NCBI RefSeq assembly: GCF_049568105.1
Contig: NZ_CP145335.1
Coordinates: forward strand, 1,860,001-1,924,000
Reading direction: 5' to 3'
Length of the DNA: 64,000 nucleotides
Source of the DNA: Salinisphaera sp049568105
GTDB taxonomy: Bacteria > Pseudomonadota > Gammaproteobacteria > Nevskiales > Salinisphaeraceae
The notes under the pieces are model-generated. The model did no database searches and was not told the origin of the DNA. It saw nothing but the letters and a program-made list of their open reading frames with translations. The translations under genes and the position numbers were made by a program. Positions 16,660 through 26,011 of this stretch are shown one piece after another. Each line of letters begins with the position of its first letter. Position 1 is the first letter of the stretch.

Positions 16660-19600
16660 TCATACGGCTTCGATTTCGCCGCCGCGCACTGGGCGGGTGA
16701 CCACTTCGCGTAGCTTGTTTGGCCCGATCGGTTTGTAGACCAGGCCCACGCCTAGGTGCTCGGTGCGGGCGATAATGTCCTGATCGCGGTTGGCGGTAAC
16801 CAGCACGAAACGCGTGGCATCGAAGTTCGGGGTTAGCGATTCGATCAGCTGCAGGCCATTGGCGCTGTCTTCGCCGAGGTCGTAGTCGAAAATCGCGAGA
16901 TCGAACGGCTCATCGCCGAGTATCGCTTCGGCATCCTCGGGTGGGGCGGTCATGCAGTCGATATCCCAGCGCTCGAGCAGACCGACCAGGGCGTCGAGCG
17001 AGGCATTGTCGTCGTCCACGCATAGCGCCCGGTGGATCGGCTCGGCCGCCTGGGGTTCGGCTGCCGGTTCGCTGGCCGGCGGTGTTTCCGGGGCAATCCG
17101 CTCGACGTGGACCCGAAATACGGTGCCGAACCCGAGTTTGGAGTCCACCTTGATGTCGTGGCCCAGCATGCGGGCCATGCGGTCGGCCAGCGACAGCCCC
17201 AGACCGAGGCCGCGTTCGCCCGAGGCATGGCTGGAGGCGCCGCGTTGGAATTCTTCAAAAATCGAGCCGAGCTGGTCGTCGCTGATGCCGGGACCGGTGT
17301 CCCAGACCTCGATACGCACATGCTCGGCCCGTCGTCGTACGCCGATTAGAATGCGTCCGTCTTCGGTATAGCGGACCGCGTTGGATAGAAAATTCTGCAA
17401 GATTCGGCGCAGCAGATTCGGGTCGCTGTGGACCCAGGCGCTGCTGGGTACGGCATGCAAGGTCAGCCCGGAATTGCGCGCCAGCACTTCGAATTCGCGG
17501 ATCAGTGGATCGAGAATACGCGACAACGGGAACGACTGGCGTTTGACGTCCCAGGCGCCGGCATCGATCTTGGAGATGTCGAGCAGCGGCTCGAGCAGGG
17601 CCTGGGCGGCTTCCAGCGACGTCTGGATCTGGCCCAGGGCGGTGCGCTGGGCACCGGCGTTCCCTTGTTCGGCCCCGGCTGCGAACAGCCGGGCCGCATT
17701 CAAAGGCTGCAGCAGATCGTGGCTGGCCGCGGCCAGAAAGCGGGTTTTGGATAGATTGGCGCGCTCGGCCTCGCGACGGGATTCCAGCGCAACGCGCTGG
17801 GCTTCGGCACGCTGTTTGTTCTCACGGCGCAGGCCGTCATTGGCCCGCGACAACTCTTCGGTGCGCGCGGCGACCCGGGCTTCGAGTTCTTCGTTCATCC
17901 GGGTCAGCGCGGCCTCGTTGCGCTTGAACTCGGTGATGTCGTTGAAGGTGGTCACGAACCCGCCGCCTGGCATTGGGTTGCCAGTCATCTGCAGCACCGT
18001 GCCGTTGCGCCGATGGCGCTCGAAGCGATGTGGTTTGCCTTCGCGCAGGTGTTCCAGGCGCTTGCGCACATGCTCTTCGACCGGGCCCGGCCCGCATTCG
18101 CCGCGCATCGCATTGAAACGGATCAGATCGGCGATATGCCGGCCGGTGCGCACCATGCCGGGCGGGTATTCGAACACTTCCAGGTAGCGGGTGTTCCAGG
18201 CCACCAGCCGCAGATCCTGGTCGACCACGGAAATGCCCTGATCGATATTCTCGAGCGCAGCCTGCAGTACATTGCGATTGAATTGGACTGCGTCTGCGGT
18301 GCGGTCAAGCAGACGCACCATATCTTCCAGCGCCAGATCGCGCTGGCGCAGGCCGGACGCCAGCATCAGCCGCGCTGAGGCACTGCCGACCACGCCGGCC
18401 AGGCGCTGTTCGGCGAACTGCAGCAGCGAGGCATCGACGATCTGGTTAGACAGCAGCTGGCGATCGTGGTTGCCGGCGTATTCGTTGAGGGCGGCCCGCG
18501 CGGCCTGGGGTCCAAGAAAACGCTGCAGCAGCACCTCGAGCTCGCCGACCCGGATCGCCGGCGGCCGTACGTCAGCAGTACTGCGCGGCTGGCGCCGCAT
18601 ACCCAGATCGACGAAAGCCACGGCCTGGGCTCGCTCGATCAGCGTGATCGAGGTATTCAACGAGACCGAGGCCATGACCGCGATTTCGCCGGCCAGGGTC
18701 CAGAACACACCGTGGGTGAGCGGGTCACCGAAGTGGGTGCTGAATAGGGCCTGAGGGGCCAGCCAGCTGATGCCAAACGGCCCAGTCGCCATCCAGCCGC
18801 CGGGCAGCCAGCCCTGGCCGACCAGAATCGGCACCACCAGGGTATAGAGCCAGATGATCAGGCCGGCGATCAGGCCACTCATCGCGCCGCGGCGGGTGAT
18901 CCGACGAATGAAGATGCCGCCGATCATGGGCGGGACGAACAGCGCCACGCCGGACAACGACAACAAACCGATACCCGCCAGGGTTTGGCTGGTAGCGAAC
19001 ATCCGATAGACCGCCCAGGCCAGGATCAGAATCACCACGATCAGCACGCGTCGGGTATGCAGCAGCGCTCGTGACAGGTCATGTCGGCGGCCAAACTCGA
19101 TGCCCGGCAGGCGCAGCGCCAGCGGCACGACGATCTCGTTGCAGATCATGGTCGCCAGGGTGACCGTGGCCATGATGACCATGCTGGTGGCTGCCGAGAC
19201 GCCGCCGATATAGGCCACCAGCGTCAGCCAGGTCATATCCGCATGCAGCGGCAGGGCCAGCACAAAGCGGTCCGGGTCGACGCCATCGGCACCGAACACC
19301 ACCATGCCGGCCGCAGCCAGGGGCACAACGAACAACGACATTGCGAACAGATACAGCGGGAACATCCAGCGCGCGGTATTCAGGTCGCGGGCATCGGTGT
19401 TTTCCACCACGCCGACATGGAACTGACGGGGCAGGCAGAGCGTGGCTGCGATAGCCAGTATCAGCGTGGTCACGAATCTGGGCGTGATCAGCGGCTGATC
19501 GAAAATCTGGTGGAAGGCCGGCAGACGCTCGGCCTGGTAGATGACGTCGTGCACCCCGCCGAACATGCTGTAGGTCACGAACACGCCGATCAACAGAAAC

Positions 19601-20223
19601 GCCCCGAGCTTGACGATCGATTCGAAAGCGATCGCGCGGATGATCCCTTGATGGGATTCCCGGGGATTGACGTGACGCGTGCCGAAAGCGATCGAAAATA
19701 CGGCCATGGCGATCGCGACCATGAGCCCAGTGTCGGTCCAGCCGGCCAGGCCGACCTCGGTGACCGGGCGGCTGTAGACGCCGTGCACGATGGTATTGAA
19801 CGACATCGTCAGCGCATCGAGCTGCAGCGCGATATAGGGCAGGATCACCAGCAGCGAAATCACCGACACCAGCGCCGCCAGCCCCTGAGATTTGCCGTAG
19901 CGGGCGGCGATGAAATCGGCGATCGAGGTCGTGTTCTGCTGTTTGGCAATCAACAGCATCTTGCGGATCACCGGCGCCAGGATCAGCAGGGCGATCATCG
20001 GGCCGAGATAGATCGGCAGATAATTCCAGCCGTCGGTGGCAGCGTTGCCGACGCTGCCGTAGAACGACCAGGAGGTACAGAAGACCGCCAGCGACAGGGC
20101 ATAGACGACCGGCCGGGGCCCGGGGCGGCGCATCGTCCGGCCGCGCCGATCGCCGACGTAGGCGATATAGAACAGAGCGCCGATATAGATCAGCGAAATT
20201 CCGATGAGAATCCAGGGACTGAT
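16660..20223 (-). CDS. crbS: CrbS/MxtR-type hybrid histidine kinase with sodium/solute symporter domain
   Basis: A kinase of about 1187 residues. The N-terminal half is an SSS (sodium:solute symporter) domain of about 13 helices, followed by a PAS domain (IDQGISVVDQDLRLVAWN), a coiled linker, HisKA (SKTRFLAAASHDLLQPLNAARL, phospho-His around residue 835), HATPase (DTGPGISDDQLGSIFEEFQRG, GLGLGLSL) and a C-terminal receiver (LCVDDDNASLDAL, FDYDLG). This order is that of CrbS and MxtR, acetate-sensing kinases that pair with CrbR/ErdR. The first ATG is at 20133, but the reading frame continues 30 codons upstream and encodes the expected first helix (SPWILIGISLIYIGALF). It has no ATG, GTG or TTG there; a GGGGAG site 9 bases before an ATC at 20223 suggests a rare start or a sequence error. 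Confidence 0.88.
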   Translation of the reverse strand: MSPWILIGISLIYIGALFYIAYVGDRRGRTMRRPGPRPVVYALSLAVFCTSWSFYGSVGNAATDGWNYLPIYLGPMIALLILAPVIRKMLLIAKQQNTTSIADFIAARYGKSQGLAALVSVISLLVILPYIALQLDALTMSFNTIVHGVYSRPVTEVGLAGWTDTGLMVAIAMAVFSIAFGTRHVNPRESHQGIIRAIAFESIVKLGAFLLIGVFVTYSMFGGVHDVIYQAERLPAFHQIFDQPLITPRFVTTLILAIAATLCLPRQFHVGVVENTDARDLNTARWMFPLYLFAMSLFVVPLAAAGMVVFGADGVDPDRFVLALPLHADMTWLTLVAYIGGVSAATSMVIMATVTLATMICNEIVVPLALRLPGIEFGRRHDLSRALLHTRRVLIVVILILAWAVYRMFATSQTLAGIGLLSLSGVALFVPPMIGGIFIRRITRRGAMSGLIAGLIIWLYTLVVPILVGQGWLPGGWMATGPFGISWLAPQALFSTHFGDPLTHGVFWTLAGEIAVMASVSLNTSITLIERAQAVAFVDLGMRRQPRSTADVRPPAIRVGELEVLLQRFLGPQAARAALNEYAGNHDRQLLSNQIVDASLLQFAEQRLAGVVGSASARLMLASGLRQRDLALEDMVRLLDRTADAVQFNRNVLQAALENIDQGISVVDQDLRLVAWNTRYLEVFEYPPGMVRTGRHIADLIRFNAMRGECGPGPVEEHVRKRLEHLREGKPHRFERHRRNGTVLQMTGNPMPGGGFVTTFNDITEFKRNEAALTRMNEELEARVAARTEELSRANDGLRRENKQRAEAQRVALESRREAERANLSKTRFLAAASHDLLQPLNAARLFAAGAEQGNAGAQRTALGQIQTSLEAAQALLEPLLDISKIDAGAWDVKRQSFPLSRILDPLIREFEVLARNSGLTLHAVPSSAWVHSDPNLLRRILQNFLSNAVRYTEDGRILIGVRRRAEHVRIEVWDTGPGISDDQLGSIFEEFQRGASSHASGERGLGLGLSLADRMARMLGHDIKVDSKLGFGTVFRVHVERIAPETPPASEPAAEPQAAEPIHRALCVDDDNASLDALVGLLERWDIDCMTAPPEDAEAILGDEPFDLAIFDYDLGEDSANGLQLIESLTPNFDATRFVLVTANRDQDIIARTEHLGVGLVYKPIGPNKLREVVTRPVRGGEIEAV

Positions 20224-20576
20224 GGCGAATCGCTCCCCGGCAGCCCGGCTGCCTTGTTACCGATAAAATCCGACTCGGGCGCGCGGATCGAGGCCGCCGT
20301 GGTCGGGAACCTGTTGAACTTGGGCGGCGTCGTCAATGCCAACCGGCATCGAACACGCCGTGCTGTTCAAGCGATCGATCGTAGCCTTGTCGGCGCATAC
20401 GACAAGACGCGATCCTCACGTATTCTGCCGTAAAATCGCAGCGATTGTTCGCTGTCTTGCATGCCGGCGGCTGGCGGGGCAAAGACCCGCGTGGGCAGCC
20501 GCCGGGGTGCTACGGCGTCGCACCGAGCCGCGACAGGCCCTATACTGCGCGCGATCATTCGAATCACCAACTCGTC
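20224..20576. promoter_or_regulatory. Divergent control region of crbS and serS
   Basis: These 353 bases hold the upstream regions of crbS (minus) and serS (plus). The crbS ribosome site GGGGAG (minus strand) is at 20233-20238. A good -10 box, TATACT at 20541-20546, lies 30 bases before the serS ATG; its -35 is weak. The serS frame stays open to 20445, but that part has no SerRS homology. Confidence 0.5.
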
Positions 20577-21860
20577 ATGCTCGATCCCCGTCTGCTGCGC
20601 AACGATCCCGAATCGGTCGCGAGCGCGCTCGCGCGCCGTGGCTTCGAATTCGATGCTGCGGCCTACCGCGCCCTCGAAGAACAGCGTAAAGCACTGCAGA
20701 CTCGGGCCGAGGAGCTGCAGGCCGAGCGCAATCAGCGGTCCAAGGCGATCGGCAAGGCCAAGGTTGCCGGCGAAGATATCGAGCCGCTCAAGGAAGCGGT
20801 GGCCGGGCTCGGCGCCAAACTCGACGAGGCCAAGACCGAACTGGAAGCGCTACAGACCCGCCTGACCGATATCCAGGCCGGATTGCCGAATCTACCAGAC
20901 GACGGCATGCCGGATGGCGAGGACGAAACCGATAACGCCGTGATCCGACACTGGGGCGAGCCGCGGAGTTTTGCCTTCGAGGTCCGTGACCATGTCGTAG
21001 TCGGCGAGGGCCTGGCTGGCCTGGATGCCGCGGCCGGGGCCAAGATCACCGGGGCCCGATTTACGGTCATGCGCGGCGGAGTCGCGCGTCTGCACCGGGC
21101 GTTGATCGCCTATATGCTGGATATACACGTCGGTACCGGCTATACCGAACTCAACGTGCCCTATATCGTGAATTCGAAAGCACTGTATGGCACCGGCCAG
21201 CTGCCCAAGTTCGGCGAGGATCTGTTTCGGCTGACTGAGCCGGAGGACTACTATCTGATCCCGACCGCCGAGGTGCCGGTCACGAATCTGGTGGCCGACG
21301 AGATCGTGCCCGACGAGCAGCTGCCGCTGCGCTATGTCGCGCATACGCCTTGCTTCCGAGCCGAGGCCGGCGCCGCCGGGCGCGATGTACGGGGCATGAT
21401 TCGCCAGCACCAGTTCGAAAAGGTCGAGCTGATCAATATCGCCCGGCCGGATGAATCGGATGCCTGCCACGAGGCCATGCTGGCCAGCGCCGAGCGCGTG
21501 TTGCAGGGGCTGGAGCTGGCGTATCGGGTGGTGGATCTATGCGGCGGAGATATCGGTTTCGCTGCGGCGCGCACTTACGATATCGAGGTCTGGCTGCCCA
21601 GCCAGCAGACCTATCGCGAGATTTCGTCGATCAGCAATACCCGCGATTTCCAGGCCCGGCGCATGGGCGCACGCTATCGCGACCCCGAAACCGGCAAGCC
21701 GCGGCTGCTGCATACCCTGAACGGCTCGGGCGTGGCAGCTGGCCGGGCGCTGGTCGCGATTCTGGAAAACCACCAGCAGGCCGACGGCAGCGTTGCGATC
21801 CCCAAGGCACTACAGCCCTATATGGGGGGTATCGAGGCGATCGCGGCGGCTGCCGACTGA
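20577..21860 (+). CDS. serS: Seryl-tRNA synthetase
   Basis: A 427-residue class II synthetase that charges tRNA-Ser (and tRNA-Sec). It begins MLDPRLLRNDPESVASALARRG, then the long antiparallel coiled-coil arm (residues about 30-100) that holds the tRNA long variable arm. Motif 2 is FRAEAGAAGRDVRGMIRQHQFEKVEL and motif 3 is GSGVAAGRALVAILENHQ. The ATG at 20577 is the family start. The gene ends at 21860 and the convergent CysB-type gene ends at 21861, so the two abut with no room for a separate terminator. Confidence 0.97.
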   Translation: MLDPRLLRNDPESVASALARRGFEFDAAAYRALEEQRKALQTRAEELQAERNQRSKAIGKAKVAGEDIEPLKEAVAGLGAKLDEAKTELEALQTRLTDIQAGLPNLPDDGMPDGEDETDNAVIRHWGEPRSFAFEVRDHVVVGEGLAGLDAAAGAKITGARFTVMRGGVARLHRALIAYMLDIHVGTGYTELNVPYIVNSKALYGTGQLPKFGEDLFRLTEPEDYYLIPTAEVPVTNLVADEIVPDEQLPLRYVAHTPCFRAEAGAAGRDVRGMIRQHQFEKVELINIARPDESDACHEAMLASAERVLQGLELAYRVVDLCGGDIGFAAARTYDIEVWLPSQQTYREISSISNTRDFQARRMGARYRDPETGKPRLLHTLNGSGVAAGRALVAILENHQQADGSVAIPKALQPYMGGIEAIAAAAD

Positions 21861-22841
21861 TTAACGCGTCGGCAGCTTGGACCAGAGTTCCGATCGCAGA
21901 TCGTCGAAGCTCGGCCCCGGATAGGACTGGACCGCACGCTCGATGACGTCTTCGGTCAGGTGCGAGGCGAACATCTGGATGAAACGACGCATATAGCCGG
22001 CCAGGAACAGATTGTGGCGAAAGCCGATATGGGTGGTGCTGGACGGGAACAGGTGGCTGGCATCGAGGCTGACCAGATCGCTGTCGGCCTCGGGGTCGTA
22101 GGCCATGTTGGCGATCACGCCGATGCCCAGGCCGAGCCGGACGTAGGTTTTGATCACGTCGGCATCGACCGCGGTGAGTACGACATCCGGGGTCAGTTCG
22201 TGCTCGGCAAAGGCCATATCGAGCTGCGAGCGCCCGGTGAAGCCGAAGGTATAGGTCACCAGCGGATGTTCGGCCAGCGCTTCCAGGGTCAATGATTCGA
22301 CTTCGGCGAGCGGATGATCGGCCGGCACCAGGACGCAACGGTTCCAGTGATAGCAGGGGAGCATGATCAGTTCGTCGAAATGTTCGAGTGCTTCGGTCGC
22401 GATCGCGAAATCGGCATCGCCGGCCGCCGCCCAGCCAGCGATCTGGGGCGGGGCGCCTTGATTGATATGCAGCGAAACCTTCGGATAGGCGCTACGAAAA
22501 CCGGCAATGGTCGGCGGCAGCGCATAGCGGGCCTGGGTATGGGTCGTGGCCACCCGCAGCGAGCCCCGGTCGGCATCGGCGAACTCGCTGGCCGTGCGGT
22601 TGATATTGGCCACCTCCGAGAGGATACGCCGGGTGGTGGTCAGAATGCGTTCGCCGGCCGGTGTGATGCGATCGAGATGCTTGCCGTTGCGCTCGAAGAT
22701 GAGTACGCCGAGTTCGTCTTCGAGCAGCCGGATCTGCTTGCTCACGCCCGGCTGCGAGGTATGCAGCATACGAGCCGCAGCCGTAATGTTGAGATTCTGC
22801 CGCGCGACTTCGTGGATATATTCGAGCTGGCGAAGCTTCAT
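21861..22841 (-). CDS. cysB: LysR-family regulator, CysB type
   Basis: A 326-residue LysR transcription factor of the CysB/Cbl branch. The N-terminal winged helix is MKLRQLEYIHEVARQNLNITAAARMLHTSQPGVSKQI (residues 1-37), with the linker helix after it, and the effector domain has the CysB-type block RGSLRVATTHTQARYALPPTI and the GLGIGVIANMAYDP region. CysB senses N-acetylserine and activates sulfate assimilation genes. The neighbours agree: a TauE/SafE-type exporter and cysG are divergently transcribed just upstream. Cbl, a paralogue for sulfonate use, cannot be excluded. Confidence 0.88.
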   Translation of the reverse strand: MKLRQLEYIHEVARQNLNITAAARMLHTSQPGVSKQIRLLEDELGVLIFERNGKHLDRITPAGERILTTTRRILSEVANINRTASEFADADRGSLRVATTHTQARYALPPTIAGFRSAYPKVSLHINQGAPPQIAGWAAAGDADFAIATEALEHFDELIMLPCYHWNRCVLVPADHPLAEVESLTLEALAEHPLVTYTFGFTGRSQLDMAFAEHELTPDVVLTAVDADVIKTYVRLGLGIGVIANMAYDPEADSDLVSLDASHLFPSSTTHIGFRHNLFLAGYMRRFIQMFASHLTEDVIERAVQSYPGPSFDDLRSELWSKLPTR

Positions 22842-22986
22842 GAACGTTTCTTTATGCGAAATCGGTATGAATGCATCATCATATATTACTTTGAGTGTTT
22901 AAGAGCGGCTGATAGCCTTGCGCCCTCGCTCGCCTCCGGCGACGAACGCTCAGAGCCGGCGCGATGCCGGATAAGGATGGTTTGGC

Positions 22987-23784
22987 ATGCTCTCTTTTGT
23001 CGTGGCCGGCTTCGGCGTCGGTGCTGCGGTCGGTCTGACTGGAGTTGGTGGCGGGTCGTTGATGACCCCGTTGCTGATTCTGCTGTTCGGCTTTGCGCCG
23101 TCGGCTGCGGTTGGTACCGATCTGTTGTACGCCGCGGGCACCAAGGGTTTTGGCACTTGGCTGCATGGCCGCCAGCAGACCGTCGACTGGCCTGTGGTCG
23201 GCCTGATGGCAGCAGGCAGCCTGCCGGCCGCGATCCTGACCATCGCCTGGCTGCATATGGTGGGGTTGGAGCCCTGGGTGCAGGAGCTGATGGTGGTGAC
23301 GTTAGCGATCACCATGATCTTGACCGCGGTGCTAACCTTCGTTCGCGACCGGCTGGTGAACTGGCTCAAACACCGCATGCTGTTCGTTGCCGGACGCAGC
23401 CAGGCCGAGCTGCTGGCCTGGCGGCCGACGATCACGGTGATCGGCGGCGTCGCGCTCGGCATTCTCGTGAGCCTGTCGTCGGTCGGGGCAGGCGTGCTGG
23501 GCACTACCATGCTGCTGGTGCTGTATCCGAATACGCGGGCGGTGCGCATCGTGGGTACCGATATCACCCATGCCGTGCCGCTGACCTTGATCGCCGGGCT
23601 GGGCCATCTCACCCTCGGTACCAGCGATCTGGGGGTGCTAGGACTGCTGCTGCTGGGTTCGCTGCCGGGAATTTATATCGGCACGCGCGTCGGCTGGCGC
23701 CTGCCCGATCATTGGCTGCGGCCGCTGATTGCGACCGTGCTGATCCTGGTTGCACTCAGTATGCTGTTCAAAACCCTGTTCTGA
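22987..23784 (+). CDS. TauE/SafE-family sulfite or sulfur-compound exporter
   Basis: A 265-residue membrane protein with about eight helices in two repeats. The family signature GVGAAVGLTGVGGGSLMTPLL near the N-terminus is repeated in modified form as LGILVSLSSVGAGVLGTTMLL near residue 160. Members export sulfite, sulfoacetate or related anions, but many are untested. It starts at an ATG with an AAGGA site upstream, is divergent from the CysB-type regulator (145-base gap) and is followed at 58 bases by cysG. That setting supports a role in sulfur handling. Confidence 0.85.
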   Translation: MLSFVVAGFGVGAAVGLTGVGGGSLMTPLLILLFGFAPSAAVGTDLLYAAGTKGFGTWLHGRQQTVDWPVVGLMAAGSLPAAILTIAWLHMVGLEPWVQELMVVTLAITMILTAVLTFVRDRLVNWLKHRMLFVAGRSQAELLAWRPTITVIGGVALGILVSLSSVGAGVLGTTMLLVLYPNTRAVRIVGTDITHAVPLTLIAGLGHLTLGTSDLGVLGLLLLGSLPGIYIGTRVGWRLPDHWLRPLIATVLILVALSMLFKTLF

Positions 23785-23841
23785 CCGAAAAAGATCTCCG
23801 CCGTGGCCGACGATCGGCCTCGGCGGGCGCTTGAATACGCC

Positions 23842-25269
23842 ATGACGGTGAACGACGACTCTTTTCAGCGGCCTGCGACCTATCCGATTGCCCTGCGTTT
23901 GGCCGGCCGGTGTGTACTGGTAGCCGGCGGCGGGCGAGTCGCAGCCCGGCGCATCGCTCGCCTGCGTCACGCAGGCGCACAGGTACGTGTGATTGCCCCC
24001 GAAATCGATGATCGTCTACGCGAAGACCTCGTGCAGGGCGGCATCGAATGGCTGTGCCGCCGGGTCGAGCCGGCCGATGTGGCCGGTGTTGCGCTATGTT
24101 TTGCGGCGACCGACGACCCACAGGTCAACGCCGAGCTGGCGGCAGCGGCCCGGGCCCAGGGTGTGCCCGTACAGCGGGCCGACGATGCCGAGGACTCGGA
24201 TTTTCTGGTGCCGGCGCTGGTCGACCGTGGCCCGTTGCAGATCACAGTATCCAGTGATGCTGCTGCCCCGAGCCTGACGCGGCGTCTGCGCGGGCATCTG
24301 GAAACTCTAGTCCCGCGGGCCTATGGCGATCTGGCGGCCTTGGCCGGAGAGTTTCGCGGGCAGGTCCGCCAGCGGCTGCCACGCAGTGCCCGGCCGGCCT
24401 TTTGGAGCCGCGTATTCGACGGCCCGGTCGCCGAGCATGTGTTCGCCGGGCATCTGGCCCAGGCACGCTCTGAACTGCAGGCGGCGCTCGAACAGGAAAA
24501 CCCCGAGACGGGCCTGGGTACCGGCGAGGTCTATCTGGTCGGCAGCGGCCCAGGGGATCCAGATCTACTGACGTTTCGTGCGCTGCGGCTCATGCAGCGG
24601 GCCGATGTGGTGCTGCACGACAGCCTGATCTCGCCGGCGATTCTCGATCTGGTCTCGCCCGAGGCCGAGCGTATTCATGTCGGCAAGCGCGCCGCGCGCC
24701 ATACCTTGCCCCAGGGCGATATCAACAGCCTGATGGTCGAACTCGCCCAGGCCGGCAAGCGGGTGCTGCGGCTCAAGGGCGGCGATCCGTTCGTGTTCGG
24801 CCGCGGCGGCGAAGAGATTGCCGAACTGGCCGAGGCCGGTCTGCCGTTTCAGATTGTGCCGGGCATTACTGCAGCCAACGGCTGTGCCGCCTATGCCGGC
24901 ATCCCGCTGACCCACCGCGACCATGCCCAATCGGTGATTTTCGTGACCGGCCATCTCAAGGCCGGCGAGCTGAAACTGTCCTGGCCAGAGCTGGCCAAGC
25001 CGGGCCAGACCCTGGTGTTCTTTATGGGCCGCAAGAATCTGGCGATCATCTGCCAGCGCCTAATCGAGCATGGTCTGCCCGCCGACTGGCCGGCAGCGAT
25101 GGTGATCGACGGTACCACCGCGCGTCAGCGCCTGATCGCGGCCACCCTGGCCGATCTGCCGGAACGCGTGGCCGCCGATACGTCGACCGGCGCGGCCTTG
25201 TTGATCGTCGGCGAAGTGGTCCGGCTGCATGCCAAGCTCGGTTGGTTCCAGCCCAGCGGCGAAGATTGA
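23842..25269 (+). CDS. cysG: Siroheme synthase CysG (bifunctional)
   Basis: A 475-residue fusion that makes siroheme from uroporphyrinogen III. The N-terminal part (about 1-215) is the NAD-dependent precorrin-2 dehydrogenase/ferrochelatase with LAGRCVLVAGGGRVAARRI, AATDDPQVN and SSDAAAPSLTRRLRGHLE. The C-terminal part (about 225-475) is the SAM-dependent uroporphyrinogen methyltransferase with GEVYLVGSGPGDPDLLTFRALR, LKGGDPFVFGRGGEE and GITAANGCAAYAGIPLTHRD. Siroheme is the cofactor of sulfite and nitrite reductases, which fits the CysB-type regulator nearby. A GTG at 23803 would add 13 residues; neither start has a strong ribosome site, so the choice is uncertain. It is convergent with the phosphopantetheinyl transferase, 10 bases apart. 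Confidence 0.95.
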   Translation: MTVNDDSFQRPATYPIALRLAGRCVLVAGGGRVAARRIARLRHAGAQVRVIAPEIDDRLREDLVQGGIEWLCRRVEPADVAGVALCFAATDDPQVNAELAAAARAQGVPVQRADDAEDSDFLVPALVDRGPLQITVSSDAAAPSLTRRLRGHLETLVPRAYGDLAALAGEFRGQVRQRLPRSARPAFWSRVFDGPVAEHVFAGHLAQARSELQAALEQENPETGLGTGEVYLVGSGPGDPDLLTFRALRLMQRADVVLHDSLISPAILDLVSPEAERIHVGKRAARHTLPQGDINSLMVELAQAGKRVLRLKGGDPFVFGRGGEEIAELAEAGLPFQIVPGITAANGCAAYAGIPLTHRDHAQSVIFVTGHLKAGELKLSWPELAKPGQTLVFFMGRKNLAIICQRLIEHGLPADWPAAMVIDGTTARQRLIAATLADLPERVAADTSTGAALLIVGEVVRLHAKLGWFQPSGED

Positions 25270-25279
25270 TCGGTGCCGG

Positions 25280-26011
25280 CTAGGCGGCGATCGACGCCGT
25301 CTCCCATAGGCGAGTGATGGGCTGCCGACAGGGGGCATCCGCCCCCATCGTGTAGAACCGCTCCAGTCGAATTTCAGCGGCCGGCGCGCTGGCTACGGCC
25401 AGCGCACAGTGCTCGGTACCGAGTGGCAGCTCCAGAGCGCCGTACAGCCAAGGCTCAGTGGTCAATGCCTGCCGACAGACCAGACGCGGGCGCAGGCTGA
25501 AAATCGCTCGGTCCAAACCGGCCGCAAGGCCGAGACCGAGGGCTTTTAGATGGGCTTCTTTGAGCGTCCATAGCCGATAAAAATCGGCCAGGCGCTCGGC
25601 GTCGGGCGCGGCGGCCAGATCGCGGGCCTCGTCGGCATGAAAATACTGCTCGGCCAAGCGCTCTGGGGCAAAGCGGCGAGGGCGGACGGATTCGATATCG
25701 CAGCCCGCCCGGGTCGAGGTGGCCAGCAAGCTAAGGCAGGCCGACCCGCTATGGGCCAGGCCCAGGCTTAGCGAGGTATCGCGGCTGTAGGGCGGTCGAC
25801 CGGCAGGGTAGACAATATCCAGCTCCGTCGGCGACGCACCGAGCTCGGTAGCCAGCTGATGGCGCAGCAGCCAGCGGCTGGCCAGGTACTGGCGTTGTCG
25901 TGGTGCACTGGTCAGCTGTTGGTAACGCGCGCGCTCAGCCGCAGACAGCCCGGCCTGCAGCTGCTCGGCGGCGGTCTCCTCATTCCAGACCAAGATCGCC
26001 AGCTTCAGCAC
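25280..26011 (-). CDS. 4'-phosphopantetheinyl transferase (Sfp/Gsp type) of the APE locus
   Basis: A 243-residue enzyme that attaches phosphopantetheine from CoA to a serine of an acyl carrier protein. It has the family's AGCDIESVRPRRF (Mg-binding Asp/Glu) and the WTLKEAHLKALGLGL motif at the expected distance. I use the GTG at 26011, because it overlaps the ketoreductase stop (GTGCTGA, 7 bases), which implies coupled translation; the frame opens further upstream at 26068. It is the last gene of the minus-strand arm of the aryl-polyene-type locus and presumably primes the ACP encoded at 32809. Confidence 0.88.
   Translation of the reverse strand: MLKLAILVWNEETAAEQLQAGLSAAERARYQQLTSAPRQRQYLASRWLLRHQLATELGASPTELDIVYPAGRPPYSRDTSLSLGLAHSGSACLSLLATSTRAGCDIESVRPRRFAPERLAEQYFHADEARDLAAAPDAERLADFYRLWTLKEAHLKALGLGLAAGLDRAIFSLRPRLVCRQALTTEPWLYGALELPLGTEHCALAVASAPAAEIRLERFYTMGADAPCRQPITRLWETASIAA

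Noticed and set aside
19081..20433. A 450-codon open frame on the plus strand opposite crbS.
   Set aside because: It is antisense to a clear SSS-kinase gene; the product is His/Gln/Arg/Asp-rich with no domain, as expected from shadow reading in GC-rich DNA.
22314..23834. A 506-codon plus-strand frame over the CysB-type and TauE genes.
   Set aside because: It overlaps two well-supported genes, and the product is Arg/Gly/Ala-rich with no motif.
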